DNA of 64,000 bases from an uncultured Bryobacterales bacterium. GTDB lineage: Bacteria; Acidobacteriota; Terriglobia; Bryobacterales; UBA6623. The notes beneath the pieces were generated by a model. That model did no database searches. It worked only from the letters and a program-made list of their open reading frames with translations, and had not been told where the DNA came from. The stretch is from contig OX638379.1 of assembly GCA_951813605.1 (NCBI GenBank), positions 2,304,471 to 2,368,470 on the forward strand. Direction: 5' to 3'. This document shows, one piece after another, positions 1-9,338 of this stretch. The number at the start of each line of letters is the position of its first letter. Position 1 is the first letter of the stretch. The translations under genes were made by a program, and so were the position numbers.

Positions 1-124
1 CCGCCGCCAGCTTCTTGCGCTCCTGATACGAGGCATGCGCCAGGGAGTAGCGGATCAAATGCACGATGCAGGTTTGCACCAGGGTTTGAGGATACACCGC
101 TTCAATCACCTCCGGGACGCCCGT
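1..124 (-). pseudogene. IS256-family transposase fragment (central part)
   Basis: Reading leftwards from 124, the minus strand encodes a stretch typical of IS256/Mutator transposases: TGVPEVIEAVYP, then CIVHLIRYSLAHAS and YQERKKLAA, open to the window edge. In the family this segment follows the second catalytic Asp region. Similarity stops abruptly at about 124, where unrelated sequence and then an ISKra4 remnant begin, so the N-terminal half is absent here. Whether the gene continues beyond the edge cannot be seen. Recognised from motif memory, not from a search. Confidence 0.75.
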
Positions 125-339
125 CGGGGGACGCGGCCCCCCAGCCCCCCAAGTCTTCCGGAGGCCTGGATCATCCCCGCAATAGCAGGAGCAGGACGGC
201 GTGCCGTCAGCTCCACGGCACCCCCATGGCAGGGCGGTCAGGAGGCCGCCGTCTTGCTGCCGGGTGGCCCCCCGGCAGAGCCCGCTGGCGCTGCTCCCGG
301 CGCGCCCCGTGTAGCTGACGTTCTGCCGGCCCTTGGCAC

Positions 340-1269
340 TTGACTTCCCCAACTGTCTTCGACACCATGGTGCGGCACTCTTCGAGCCTCAGCACCTGCC
401 GCACCCTTAACTGTCCACCAAAGCCTAGTAACCCCAATGGCGCCTTCCCGCCCGAGGCCCCGCCCGCCCCGACCATGTACCTGGGCCTGGACGGCACGGG
501 CCTGCCCGTGCGCAGCAGCGAGACCGCCGGCCGCGCCGGCAAGCAGCCCGACGGCTCGGCCAAGACCCGCGAGGCCAAGCTCGTGGTGGTGTGGACGGCC
601 AAGTCCCGTCACCCCAAGACCGGTCGCCCCGAGCGCGATCCCGGCTCGGTCAGCTACTCGGCCGCGATCGAGAGTGCCGCCTGCCGCGACACCGATCCCG
701 ACCCCTCGCCCTTCGCCCGCCGCGTCTGGCGCGAAGCCCAGCGGCGCGGTTTCCCCCGTGCCCGGCGCCGGGTCGTGCTCGGTGACGGAGCGCGCTGGAT
801 TTGGGCGATCACCACGGAGTTCTTCCCCGGGGCCCTCCAGATCGTCGACCTCTTCCATGCCAGGCAGCACCTGCACGAGGTGTCCAAAGCGCTCTGGCCC
901 GACGCTCCCGACCGCGCCCGGCTGTGGGCCGACGTGCGCTGCGAGGAACTCGAGGACGGCTGCTTCGACGCCGTACTCGACGTCCTCCGCTCCCACGCTC
1001 CGCACTGCGAGCCGGCGCAAAAGTGCAGCGGCTACATGCAGCGCAATCGCGACCGCATGCACTACGCCGACTTCCGTGCCCAGGGGCTGGTCGTGGCCTC
1101 CGCGGTGGTCGAGACCGGCTGCAAGACCACCCTCGGGATGCGCTTGAAGCGTTCCGGGATGCACTGGACCGTTGTGGGGGCCAATGCGATCGCGGCCTTG
1201 CGCTGCTGCACCCTCAGCGGACTCTACGAGGACTTCTGGGAATACCGCACCAGCCGCTCCCGGCCCTGA
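340..1269 (+). pseudogene. ISKra4-family transposase, N-terminally truncated
   Basis: From about 470 to the stop at 1269 the product matches the catalytic half of ISKra4-family transposases: MYLGLDGTGLPVR with the first Asp, VSYSAAIESA, VVLGDGARWIWAI with the second Asp, QIVDLFHARQHL, then VVETGCK with the Glu and GMHWTVVGANAIAALR. All three DDE acids are visible. Family members usually carry some 150-200 further residues upstream (zinc-ribbon and helix-turn-helix region). Here the first 40 or so residues are low-complexity and do not look homologous, and no upstream reading frame supplies the missing part. I therefore call it a truncated, probably non-functional copy. No clear terminal inverted repeats were found. 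Confidence 0.75.
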
Positions 1270-1770
1270 CTGGGGAGAAGCTCTTGGCGCGAAGACCCGA
1301 AAATCGATGGAATATCAAAATGGTGTCGTGCACCCCGCCGCATCATTCAGCATGCCTACGGTTTCCGGCGCGAGCGAAAAGGTGACCTTGACCATTGCCA
1401 TACTACTGCCACACTACAATACTCACCAAGATTTTCAGCAAAATCACTTGCCCTGCCGGAACGTCAATTCCCGCAAGGCACTTCGCCCGAGCAAAACGAC
1501 CCGTTTCATATAGGACTTTGGCAATCCTAGCGGTCAGCGTCGCTACGATAGGCCGACAAGAACTCCATTTCGAGAATTGCTGGCCTTGTTCCGGACGATC
1601 CAGCCGAGGCTCGCGACGCTTGGGCTAACAGTTGAGAATCCATTTGCGCGATCATTGAGGGCACGTTCGGGGACCTGTGTCGATCGCCAGGTCCCGCATG
1701 TTGGGCACCATTATGCGGGGCCTTCGGCCGGACGGTCTCCGACCAGCACGAATAGCCAGGAGAGAACGCC
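1270..1770. other. Intergenic, no gene recognised
   Basis: About 500 bp between the ISKra4 remnant and the MBL-fold gene. Short open frames on both strands have no recognisable motifs. The only functional element seen is a ribosome-binding site (AGGAG, about 1758-1762) serving the next gene. Confidence 0.6.
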
Positions 1771-2844
1771 TTGTTCAATACACGACAAAGTGCGACGAGG
1801 GCTACAGCCCTCGTCGTGATACTAGCTGCGGGCATTTTGGCCGCAACGACCGAAACCGATCCGACTGATGGCAAGGCGGCTTGGCGATTCAAGGAGATCG
1901 CAAGCGGAATCTTCTTTGCAACCGGAACCGGCGCGATGACAACGATGAGCAACTCGCTCGTAATCGTCAATGACGACCACGCGATGCTAGTCGACACGAC
2001 TGTGTCGCCTGCCGCTGCGCGCAAGCTTGTTGCAGAGATCCACTCGGACGTGACCGACAAGCCGATCCGCTACGTGTTCAACACACACTTCCACTTCGAT
2101 CACTCGCACGGAAACCAGATCTTCGGAGACGAGGTCGAGATTTTCGGCCACGAGTACGTTCGAGAGCAGCATCTCGCCAACGTGCTCGAGCAGCGAACCA
2201 ATCGGACGTTTACCGCGGCCATACCCGGACAGATTGAGCAGCTGAAAGCGCGGGTCGGCTCGGTAACCGACGCCGCAGAGCGCGCGCAACTCGAGATGGA
2301 CTTGCGTGTGCGCGAAGCGCACTGGAACGCCCTTCAGGAGACGGAAGTAAAGCCGCCGAACATCACCTACCGCGACACGATGAAGGTTGTGAAAGGCGGG
2401 CGCGAAGTGCAATTGCACTTCGTGGGTCGCGGCCACACCGGAGGCGACACGATTGTGTTCCTCCCTGCGGAACGCATAGTATTCACCGGCGATTTCTTTC
2501 TCGGGCGGCCAGGGACGAACGCCTTGCCTTACATGGGCGACGGGTTCGTCAATGAATGGCCCTCCAGCCTCGACGGCCTCAAGGCTCTCGAATTCGACGT
2601 AATCGTGCCGGGCCATGGCACGCCTTTCCGCCAGCGAAAACAGATCGACGACTTGCAGCGCTACCTGCGAGATCTCTGGAAGCAAGTGGCGAATTTGCGT
2701 GTCGAAGGGCTTTCAGCCGAAGAAGCGGTCGCTAGAGTCGACCTAAGCGCCCACCAGTCCGTATACGGTGCCCGAGTCAAGTCGGTCGACCCCCGGGCCG
2801 TGGTGCGGATCTACGAGATACTTCAGATTCAGCACCCCCTGTGA
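1771..2844 (+). CDS. Metallo-beta-lactamase-fold hydrolase, exported
   Basis: A 357-residue MBL-fold protein. The zinc signature HFHFDH (about residues 106-111) continues as HSHGNQIF, and further ligands lie in GRGHTGGD, TGDFF and PGHG towards the C-terminus, so both zinc sites look complete. The N-terminus has a basic start and a hydrophobic run (ALVVILAAGILA), consistent with export. A central insert of about 70 residues (roughly 130-200), rich in charged residues, looks helical. The TTG start is chosen because AGGAG sits about 8 bases upstream and the signal-like segment begins there. The family includes lactonases, quinoprotein-relay hydrolases and beta-lactamases; the substrate cannot be told. 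It is monocistronic, with no partner within 700 bp. Confidence 0.85.
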   Translation: MFNTRQSATRATALVVILAAGILAATTETDPTDGKAAWRFKEIASGIFFATGTGAMTTMSNSLVIVNDDHAMLVDTTVSPAAARKLVAEIHSDVTDKPIRYVFNTHFHFDHSHGNQIFGDEVEIFGHEYVREQHLANVLEQRTNRTFTAAIPGQIEQLKARVGSVTDAAERAQLEMDLRVREAHWNALQETEVKPPNITYRDTMKVVKGGREVQLHFVGRGHTGGDTIVFLPAERIVFTGDFFLGRPGTNALPYMGDGFVNEWPSSLDGLKALEFDVIVPGHGTPFRQRKQIDDLQRYLRDLWKQVANLRVEGLSAEEAVARVDLSAHQSVYGARVKSVDPRAVVRIYEILQIQHPL

Positions 2845-3592
2845 GCTTGCGGGGCTGTTGCGCGAGACACTCCTTTCGATTGAAGTCAGCCCCGCTAGAG
2901 TCGGAGCGTAGCTAGCGGCGTGGCACCCAGCTGTCGATTCGAATGCTAGCAGAATTGCCATAGCCGAGCGGCTTTCCGTTTTCGGCTCGGTCCCGACGCC
3001 GGCAGGAGCTTTCGGGGTTTCGGAGCCCGGCGTCCGTGCCGGGGCGCCAAGCCTAGGCTCAACCACGGTCGAAGATTGCTGCAATTCCGACGCTGTTGTC
3101 CCTCCAGCGCAATCCGCAGAATAGCGTCGAACCGCGCCAAGAAGCCTAACCCGGTTGCGCGCCAGCCTGTAGCCGGGGAATCCGAACCGGGCGGCGCACC
3201 CCTCGATGCCCGCGAGCGATCCCCTTCCGCCCGAGTCTCGAACGCTCGGACCAAGACTGCTTCCAATGCTCCATCCCGTACAAGTCCGGCAATTCCTTCT
3301 CCTCCAGCCACTTTGTCCGTCGAGACCATGAGACCATGCGGGCCTGCGTCAAGCCGCCAATTCTGGACAGCCTTCTATTTGGGAAGGATCCGTTTGCAGA
3401 ACCGTCAAGGGACTGCGTGTCGCAGCCCGACTGGGTCCCACGAGTGCGGGCGGCACCGGACGCCGCCCCGATGGGCCGGGCATGGGGATCAAGCACCGTA
3501 CCTCCCCGCCCGTGAGCAGAGCTAGGCAGTAATCGCCTCGTCAAGGCCAGTCCTCCTGCCGGCCCAGACGCCGTGAGAAACTGAACAAGAGA
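2845..3592. other. Intergenic, no gene recognised
   Basis: About 750 bp without a convincing gene. Overlapping open frames exist on both strands (for example 3076-3525 plus and 3146-3544 minus), but they are Ser/Arg/Pro-rich, have no recognisable domains and no good ribosome-binding sites. It may be decayed sequence. Confidence 0.5.
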
Positions 3593-4813
3593 ATGTCTTT
3601 CGACGACGCCGGAAACCGAGTTCGGATCGAGTCACTGCTAGCGCGTGGAGTGGACGTTTGGGGCCCGGAGCGAGTGTACGTCAGCGAGAACGTCAACCTT
3701 GGCGCCATCGAGCCAGGTGCCGTGATTCGGCACGCGACGCTTTCGGGGCCGACGTTGCGCATTGCCAGCGGAGCGGTGATTGGCACGTCTGGACATGCTG
3801 AAGTGGAAGGATGCCAGATCGGCAGAAATGCCGAACTCGGCGCCGGCCTGTACCAGGGCGCCACATTCTTGGAAGGTGTCAAGATCCGAGGTTTTGCCGA
3901 AATCCGGCCCGGCACGCTGCTCGAGGAACAAGTTGACCTAGCCCACTGCGTTGCATTGAAGAACACCACGTTCACGTGCTGTTGCGTCGCCGGCTCGCTT
4001 ATCAACTTCTGCGACCTTTTCCTTACCGGGGGCACTTCTCGGCGCGATCACACGGAAATTGGATCCGGAGTGGTGCACTACAATTTCGATCCCCGTGGCG
4101 ACAAGTGGGGGAGTTTGATCGGCGGGATCCGCGGCGTCCTGCTGCGGTCGGACCCGGTTTTCATAGGCGGCACCTGCGGCTTGGTGGGGCCGCTCGAAGT
4201 CGGTCTGGGGGCTGTCACGGCGGCGGGATCGATCATCCGTAAGGATGTACGCGAGAACGAGTTGGTGGCTGACTCGGGAAGACGACTGCGCAGGCCAGGT
4301 TTCGATCGGCATGCCTACGGCCCGCTGAAGAGAGAATTCCTCGCAACTGCCAAGCTGATCGGGACCTTGCACGCTTTCGATGCTTGGTACGCTCTGGTGC
4401 GATTGCCGAATGCTCGCGCAGACGAGCGATCCCTTTACGAGGCCGGCAGAAAGCAGATCAATGCCCAGATCGAAGAGCGCGTCCGACGCCTGGGAAAGAT
4501 TGTCGTGAAGCTGTCCCGGAGCACTGCATCCAAGCGACGTCCGGCGGCCCAAGACCGATTTCTTGGGCAGCATCTCGAGTTGATCGAGCGATGGGACATG
4601 TTCCGACAATCGCTCGAGAATCCCATAGAGCCTGGATCGCTGCCAGATCCCTTCTTCGACGCCTACGCCGAAGCGCGCGGCGCGGGACAAGGCCATATGG
4701 ACGCGGTCAAGTCAGCTGGCCATGGCGCTGACCGAGCCGAGCGCTGGCTAGAGGGCTTGGTGGACCGCTTTACGGCTAGGGCGTCGGAGGCTCTTTCCCC
4801 TGTTCATGCCTAG
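3593..4813 (+). CDS. GlmU-like left-handed beta-helix protein without a nucleotidyltransferase domain
   Basis: A 406-residue protein. Residues about 20-230 show hexapeptide-repeat spacing of a left-handed beta-helix (AVIRHATLSGPTLRIASGAVIG, GRNAELGAG, FAEIRPGTLLEE, GAVTAAGSIIRKDV). The segment SRRDHTEIGSGVVHYNFDP resembles the acetyltransferase half of GlmU, where UDP-GlcNAc diphosphorylase-like proteins carry an H/N-Y-N-F-DG-type motif. The N-terminal GlmU uridylyltransferase domain is absent. Residues about 240-406 are helical and charged, with no recognised domain. Its role could be a sugar-nucleotide acyltransferase or a non-catalytic relative. It stands alone; the next gene starts 59 bp downstream. 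The start ATG lacks a strong Shine-Dalgarno sequence. Confidence 0.7.
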   Translation: MSFDDAGNRVRIESLLARGVDVWGPERVYVSENVNLGAIEPGAVIRHATLSGPTLRIASGAVIGTSGHAEVEGCQIGRNAELGAGLYQGATFLEGVKIRGFAEIRPGTLLEEQVDLAHCVALKNTTFTCCCVAGSLINFCDLFLTGGTSRRDHTEIGSGVVHYNFDPRGDKWGSLIGGIRGVLLRSDPVFIGGTCGLVGPLEVGLGAVTAAGSIIRKDVRENELVADSGRRLRRPGFDRHAYGPLKREFLATAKLIGTLHAFDAWYALVRLPNARADERSLYEAGRKQINAQIEERVRRLGKIVVKLSRSTASKRRPAAQDRFLGQHLELIERWDMFRQSLENPIEPGSLPDPFFDAYAEARGAGQGHMDAVKSAGHGADRAERWLEGLVDRFTARASEALSPVHA

Positions 4814-4872
4814 GGCGCCTGATGCGAAGTCGACAATTTCAACCCTTGGTTTGCGGTGCTAGGCTTGCAGCT

Positions 4873-5679
4873 ATGACTTCAGCAACGCCCTTCGGCAAGA
4901 CGTCGGTCTCCATTGAATGGAACAACCGAAAAGCGGCAATAGCTGTGGTCTCGGCGGTGTTCGCCTTTGCGGTCCTCGGTTGCACCGCGCCCGCGCCGAC
5001 GGACTCTTCCTCCGCGGAAGGAGCCGAGCGTGGGCCCAGGACCCAGCCCGGCACGGGGATGGGTCTCTACGCCCCCGGCCAGCACGATCTCTACGACGGC
5101 AAGTTCGTCATTTCCGGCTCCCGGATCTACCAAGTCGGCACCCTGGACGACGAAAGCCCTTGGGATCACATGGGCAACGACGGCAAGAATCTCCGGGCGG
5201 TCGGCGGCACTGCAGACATCGATGTCGACGAGATCGCGAACACAGGAACATTCACGGCAGAACTCGATCTGCCTGAAGGCAAGTACGTCATCAACCTGGA
5301 AGAGATCAAGGAGTTCTCGCCGTGCCAGGACGGGGGTATCGCGGCCTATCTCTTCGAGCACGGCGACTCGGGCTGCGGGGACGCGAACTGGCCCAAGAGC
5401 TTGCTCTACGTAGCAGGCTGGGGAATGGGGTCGGCCACTCTTGACGGCGAATCGCTCTACGAGGATTATGAAATCCACTTCATGGTCACGCAAGGCATGC
5501 GGAACAGAGATCTGGTAGCCAACTACCCGCTCGACGGCAAGGCCTCCGAGGCCGGTGCAGTGAATCCCGCCCTCCAGCAGCTTGACTTCTATATCCGCAG
5601 CCCTGAAAAGAACGATGCCAACCATCCGAATCGGGAAATCTTCGACCACTTCTTCGCGATGGAAGTGACTTGGAAGTAG
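4873..5679 (+). CDS. Putative lipoprotein of unknown function
   Basis: Start taken at 4873; the frame is open upstream to 4822, but the ATG at 4873 places a hydrophobic signal (KAAIAVVSAVFAFAVLGC) near the N-terminus with lipobox VLGC, predicting a lipid-anchored protein of 268 residues. The mature part is acidic and beta-rich, with two notable features: four Cys (FSPCQDG, SGCGDAN and neighbours) and a conserved-looking C-terminal half (YIRSPEKNDANHPN, FFAMEVTWK). I do not recognise a family. It precedes a sulfatase on the same strand by 123 bp, so co-function with sulfate-ester degradation is possible but unproven. Confidence 0.6.
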   Translation: MTSATPFGKTSVSIEWNNRKAAIAVVSAVFAFAVLGCTAPAPTDSSSAEGAERGPRTQPGTGMGLYAPGQHDLYDGKFVISGSRIYQVGTLDDESPWDHMGNDGKNLRAVGGTADIDVDEIANTGTFTAELDLPEGKYVINLEEIKEFSPCQDGGIAAYLFEHGDSGCGDANWPKSLLYVAGWGMGSATLDGESLYEDYEIHFMVTQGMRNRDLVANYPLDGKASEAGAVNPALQQLDFYIRSPEKNDANHPNREIFDHFFAMEVTWK

Positions 5680-5802
5680 CCCTCACCGCATCAGAATTGA
5701 CGACCAGCCGGTAGCCGCGACCGCGCTGCGATTCGAAATTAGCCCCTAATCTGGCCCGAACGGCTTGACGGACGGCAGATCGATCGGTCAGCCTGAACTA
5801 CT

Positions 5803-7503
5803 GTGCTGAACCGATTCCTGCGCTTCCTCCCCGCCCTCCTCTTGCTTGCTTCGTGCGGCCCGCCCGAGACCAACAGCTCGGACCGGCCGAACATTGTTCT
5901 GATCATGACCGACGATCAGGGCTGGGCACAGCTCGGATCGCACGGCGACCCGAGCTTGCAGACTCCGCGCCTCGACGAGCTAGCAGGGCAAAGCGTCGAG
6001 ATGATGCGCTTCTACGTGTCTCCCGTCTGCGCCCCAACTCGCGCCGCGCTGATGACGGGACGGTACAACTACCGGACCGGCGTCGTCGACACCTACCTCG
6101 GTCGAGCCATGATGGACGCTGCCGAGGTAACAATCGCGGAGATGCTTCGCGACTCCGGCTACCGCACCGGGATCTTCGGCAAGTGGCATCTCGGTGACAA
6201 CTACCCGCAGCGCACAGTGGACCAAGGGTTTCAAGAGTCCGTGGTGCATAAGGGAGGGGGCATCGGCCAGCCCTCGGACCCGCCGGGCAGCGACTATTTC
6301 GACCCGATCCTCTTCCACAACGGGGCGCAGCAGCAATACACCGGGTACTGCACCGATGTGTACTTCGACGAAGCGATTCGATGGATTGGCGATGGCAGCG
6401 GCGGGCCGTTTTTCACCTATATCCCGACGAACGCGCCGCACTCTCCGTACATTGTGCCGGACTCCTATCGCGAGCCCTACGCCGAACAGGGCCTTTCGGA
6501 CAAGGATGCGCGCATCTACGGAATGATCACGAATATCGACGACAACGTTGGCCGGCTGATGGACCACCTCGAGAACCACGGACTGAGCGGAAACACGCTC
6601 TTCATTTTCATGACGGACAACGGGCCCACCACCCGTCTCTATCACGCCGGATTGCGCCAGCAAAAGGCGAGCGTCTATGAAAACGGCATTCGCGTGCCAT
6701 TCCTGGCGCGCTGGCCCGATCGACTGGCCCCTCGCAAGGTTCAACCGCTTGGGGCGCATATCGACGTGACACCCACGCTGCTCGCGGCCGCCGGTGCGAC
6801 GTCCCCTCCAGACGTGCAATTCGACGGAATCGACCTGCTACCGCTCTGGGATGGCGATGTCGACTCCCTTCCCGAGAGAACCTATTTCGTCCAGGCCCAT
6901 CGCGGTAACGAACCGCAGCCTTACCGTGCCTTCGCGGCGGTCGAGCAGCGATACAAGTTGGTGCAGCCGCTCAGCTTCAGCCAGCCGGCACCCCCCGAAG
7001 CCGCGCTGGAACTCTACGACCTGATTGAGGATCCGGGCGAAGAGAATGATCTGTCGGCGGACCGGCCCGAAGTGGCCGAGAGACTCAAGGCAGGATACGA
7101 CAAGTGGTTCGAGGATGTCTCCGCCACGCGCGGCTACCACGCGGTCCGGTTCGCGATCGGAAGCGACGAGCAGCCACTCGTAACTCTGACCCGGCAGGAC
7201 TGGCGCATGGTCACGCCGGACGGATGGGGCCGAGACCAAAAGGTCTTGGGTCGTTGGGAAGTCGATTGCATGTCGGAGGGGCCGTACGACGTGACGGTGA
7301 CCTTCGCGAAGCCCGCGGAAAGTGCGGGAACGGCGCGAATCGCGTTTCGCGATACCGAGCAGACAGTCAGCGTGAAGCAGGGCGCCGAGCAGGTTCGGTT
7401 CGAAGGCGTCAAGCTGGAGCTTGGCGAGGGCGCCTTCGAGGCCAGCCTCGGCATGGATTCGGACGCGCGCGGTGTCTGGCATGTGGATATCGCTCGGCGC
7501 TAG
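5803..7503 (+). CDS. Sulfatase (lipoprotein) with C-terminal beta domain
   Basis: A 566-residue type I sulfatase. The GTG start gives a lipoprotein signal (FLPALLLLASC), placing it on the membrane. Motifs: NIVLIMTDDQGW (metal-binding Asp pair), CAPTRAALMTGR (CxPxR, site of conversion to formylglycine), TGIFGKWHLG, and FMTDNGP (Asp-Asn metal pair of the arylsulfatase-type subclass). After about residue 460 an extra domain ends the protein; it looks like a beta-sandwich, and such tails occur in polysaccharide and choline-type sulfatases of planctomycetes and acidobacteria. The substrate is unknown. A second sulfatase follows on the same strand 379 bp later. An anaerobic or aerobic maturase is needed but is not encoded in the window. 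Confidence 0.9.
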   Translation: MLNRFLRFLPALLLLASCGPPETNSSDRPNIVLIMTDDQGWAQLGSHGDPSLQTPRLDELAGQSVEMMRFYVSPVCAPTRAALMTGRYNYRTGVVDTYLGRAMMDAAEVTIAEMLRDSGYRTGIFGKWHLGDNYPQRTVDQGFQESVVHKGGGIGQPSDPPGSDYFDPILFHNGAQQQYTGYCTDVYFDEAIRWIGDGSGGPFFTYIPTNAPHSPYIVPDSYREPYAEQGLSDKDARIYGMITNIDDNVGRLMDHLENHGLSGNTLFIFMTDNGPTTRLYHAGLRQQKASVYENGIRVPFLARWPDRLAPRKVQPLGAHIDVTPTLLAAAGATSPPDVQFDGIDLLPLWDGDVDSLPERTYFVQAHRGNEPQPYRAFAAVEQRYKLVQPLSFSQPAPPEAALELYDLIEDPGEENDLSADRPEVAERLKAGYDKWFEDVSATRGYHAVRFAIGSDEQPLVTLTRQDWRMVTPDGWGRDQKVLGRWEVDCMSEGPYDVTVTFAKPAESAGTARIAFRDTEQTVSVKQGAEQVRFEGVKLELGEGAFEASLGMDSDARGVWHVDIARR

Positions 7504-7882
7504 CCCATGCCGCTGATGCGCGCCGATCGCTGACCGCCCGGCTTGACAGGTGCGAGCATGCAACCGACCAAAGGTCGAGGCATTATGGGGCAATGCGCGA
7601 CGGTCACCGGGAACCTGCACTCTCGCGAGCGTCCCCGCCTTCTCTCTCCACGATGAGAATGATGCGCGAATGATGTCGGGGCAGCGGGCCACGACCCCTG
7701 CTCGAAGAAGCGCGGAACTCGTTTTGGGTGTGTCCGCTCGTGCGTTGCGCGAGAGCCTGGCCCGCTCGCTGCACGCGCGAAACGGCTATGGGCCGGCAGC
7801 GAGTTTGGCTGTCCGGGAATCCCGGCAAAGCAGCGTGTTTTCCAGCGATCCCCTGTTCGGGACGGTCGCTATAATCTCCGCC
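7504..7882. other. Intergenic between two sulfatase genes
   Basis: 379 bp. The downstream sulfatase frame stays open through this stretch (from 7550), but the translated sequence lacks similarity to sulfatases and ends just before a canonical signal peptide, so I treat it as non-coding leader. Confidence 0.55.
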
Positions 7883-9223
7883 ATGCGTGTCGTGACACTG
7901 ACTCTCTTGCTTGCGACCCTGGGCCTGTCGCAAGAGAGACCAAACGTCGTGTTCATCTTGGCGGACGACTTGGGCTGGAGCCAGTTGGGCGTCTACGGCG
8001 GGGAAGCGTACAAGACGCCCCACATCGACCGGTTGGCGCGCGAGGGCCTGAGATTCACAAACGCGTACTCCGCAGCGGCAGTCTGCTCGCCGACACGGGC
8101 CGCCCTTATCAGCGGGAAGCACCCCGCTCGATTGCACCTCACGGACTTCATCATGGGTTCGAATCCGCAGGGCAAGCCGCTAGTGCAACCCGCTTGGCAC
8201 AAGCGACTGGACCTGGAGGTCACCACGATCGCCGAGGTCTTCAAGCGCAACGGCTACCGGACCGCGCACTTCGGCAAGTGGCACCTGAGCCAGGACAAGC
8301 GCCCGCCGGCCAGCTTGCCGTACAACCCCGGCAAGCAGGGCTTCGACGAGGTGCTTGTCACGTACAAGCCCATTGTCGGGGAGACTGATCCGGAAATCGA
8401 CCCGCACAACGTGCAAGCGATCACTGATCACGCCGTCGATTTCCTCGAGATTCGCGGGCGGGAGCCGTTCTTCCTCTACGTGCCGCACAACTCGATCCAC
8501 GACCCGATCATGGAGAGCCGCGGGCGAGTCGCGCGGTACAAAGGCGACCGCCTTCTCGAAAAACAGCAGATCGTGCCGACACTCGCCGCCATCGTCGAGC
8601 GACTCGATGACGGAGTCGGCCAAGTGCTTGCGAAAATCGACGAACTCGGATTGCGCGACAGCACCTTGGTGATCTTCTACTCCGACAACGGCGGCAAGGA
8701 GACCTACGCCCGCCAGGACCCGCTACGCTCTGGCAAGGGCTGGCTCTACGAAGGGGGCATCCGTGTCCCGCTGATCGTCCGCTGGCCAGGCCATGTGGAG
8801 CCGGGGTCGACGACCGACCACCTGATGACAACCGTCGATTTCTTTCCGACATTTCTCGAAATCCTAGGAGACCAAGCGGCTCCTATCGACCTGGACGGTA
8901 CAAGCTTCCTCGATGTGCTGAGGGGCGCGGCGGCTCGCACCGATCGGACTCTCTTCTGGCACTATCCGCACTACCATGTGGGCTCGGGCATGGTGCCAGC
9001 CGGTGCCGTGCGAAGCGGCCGGTACAAGCTCATCGAATGGTTCGAGGGGACTGTCGCAGGAAAAGGAAAAGAATTCGAACTCTTCGATCTAGACGCGGAT
9101 ATTTCCGAGGCGCGGAACATACTGGACTCTCAGCCCAAGAGAGCCGAGCAGTTGAAATCCGCGCTGGCTGCATGGAGGCAAGGGGTGAACGCCCAGATGC
9201 CTACGAGGAACATTCATCGATAG
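7883..9223 (+). CDS. Secreted sulfatase
   Basis: A 446-residue arylsulfatase-type enzyme. The ATG at 7883 is preferred over in-frame starts upstream because it begins a classic signal peptide (MRVVTLTLLLATLGLSQ). Motifs in order: NVVFILADDLGW, CSPTRAALISGK (formylglycine CxPxR), TAHFGKWHLS, HNSIHDP and FYSDNGG (Asp-Asn). It is shorter than the preceding sulfatase and lacks its C-terminal extension. The Asp-Asn metal pair groups both enzymes in one subclass, distinct from the Asp-His enzymes at 49-52 kb. Predicted periplasmic, acting on an unknown sulfate ester. Confidence 0.9.
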   Translation: MRVVTLTLLLATLGLSQERPNVVFILADDLGWSQLGVYGGEAYKTPHIDRLAREGLRFTNAYSAAAVCSPTRAALISGKHPARLHLTDFIMGSNPQGKPLVQPAWHKRLDLEVTTIAEVFKRNGYRTAHFGKWHLSQDKRPPASLPYNPGKQGFDEVLVTYKPIVGETDPEIDPHNVQAITDHAVDFLEIRGREPFFLYVPHNSIHDPIMESRGRVARYKGDRLLEKQQIVPTLAAIVERLDDGVGQVLAKIDELGLRDSTLVIFYSDNGGKETYARQDPLRSGKGWLYEGGIRVPLIVRWPGHVEPGSTTDHLMTTVDFFPTFLEILGDQAAPIDLDGTSFLDVLRGAAARTDRTLFWHYPHYHVGSGMVPAGAVRSGRYKLIEWFEGTVAGKGKEFELFDLDADISEARNILDSQPKRAEQLKSALAAWRQGVNAQMPTRNIHR

Positions 9224-9338
9224 CGGCGTCGAATGCGCCAGGCGACGGATCCGTGCTTCGCGATTGCGCCGCCAGCTGCCACTTGGACAGCGGGAATCGG
9301 CGCTCGCGTCTAATGGGCTCGTCTAACTCCTGTGATCC

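Noticed and set aside
2845..3592. Overlapping open frames on both strands as possible novel small genes
   Set aside because: No ribosome-binding sites, skewed amino-acid composition and no recognised motif.
7550..7882. N-terminal extension of the second sulfatase
   Set aside because: The signal peptide begins at 7883; the upstream 111 codons have no sulfatase similarity.
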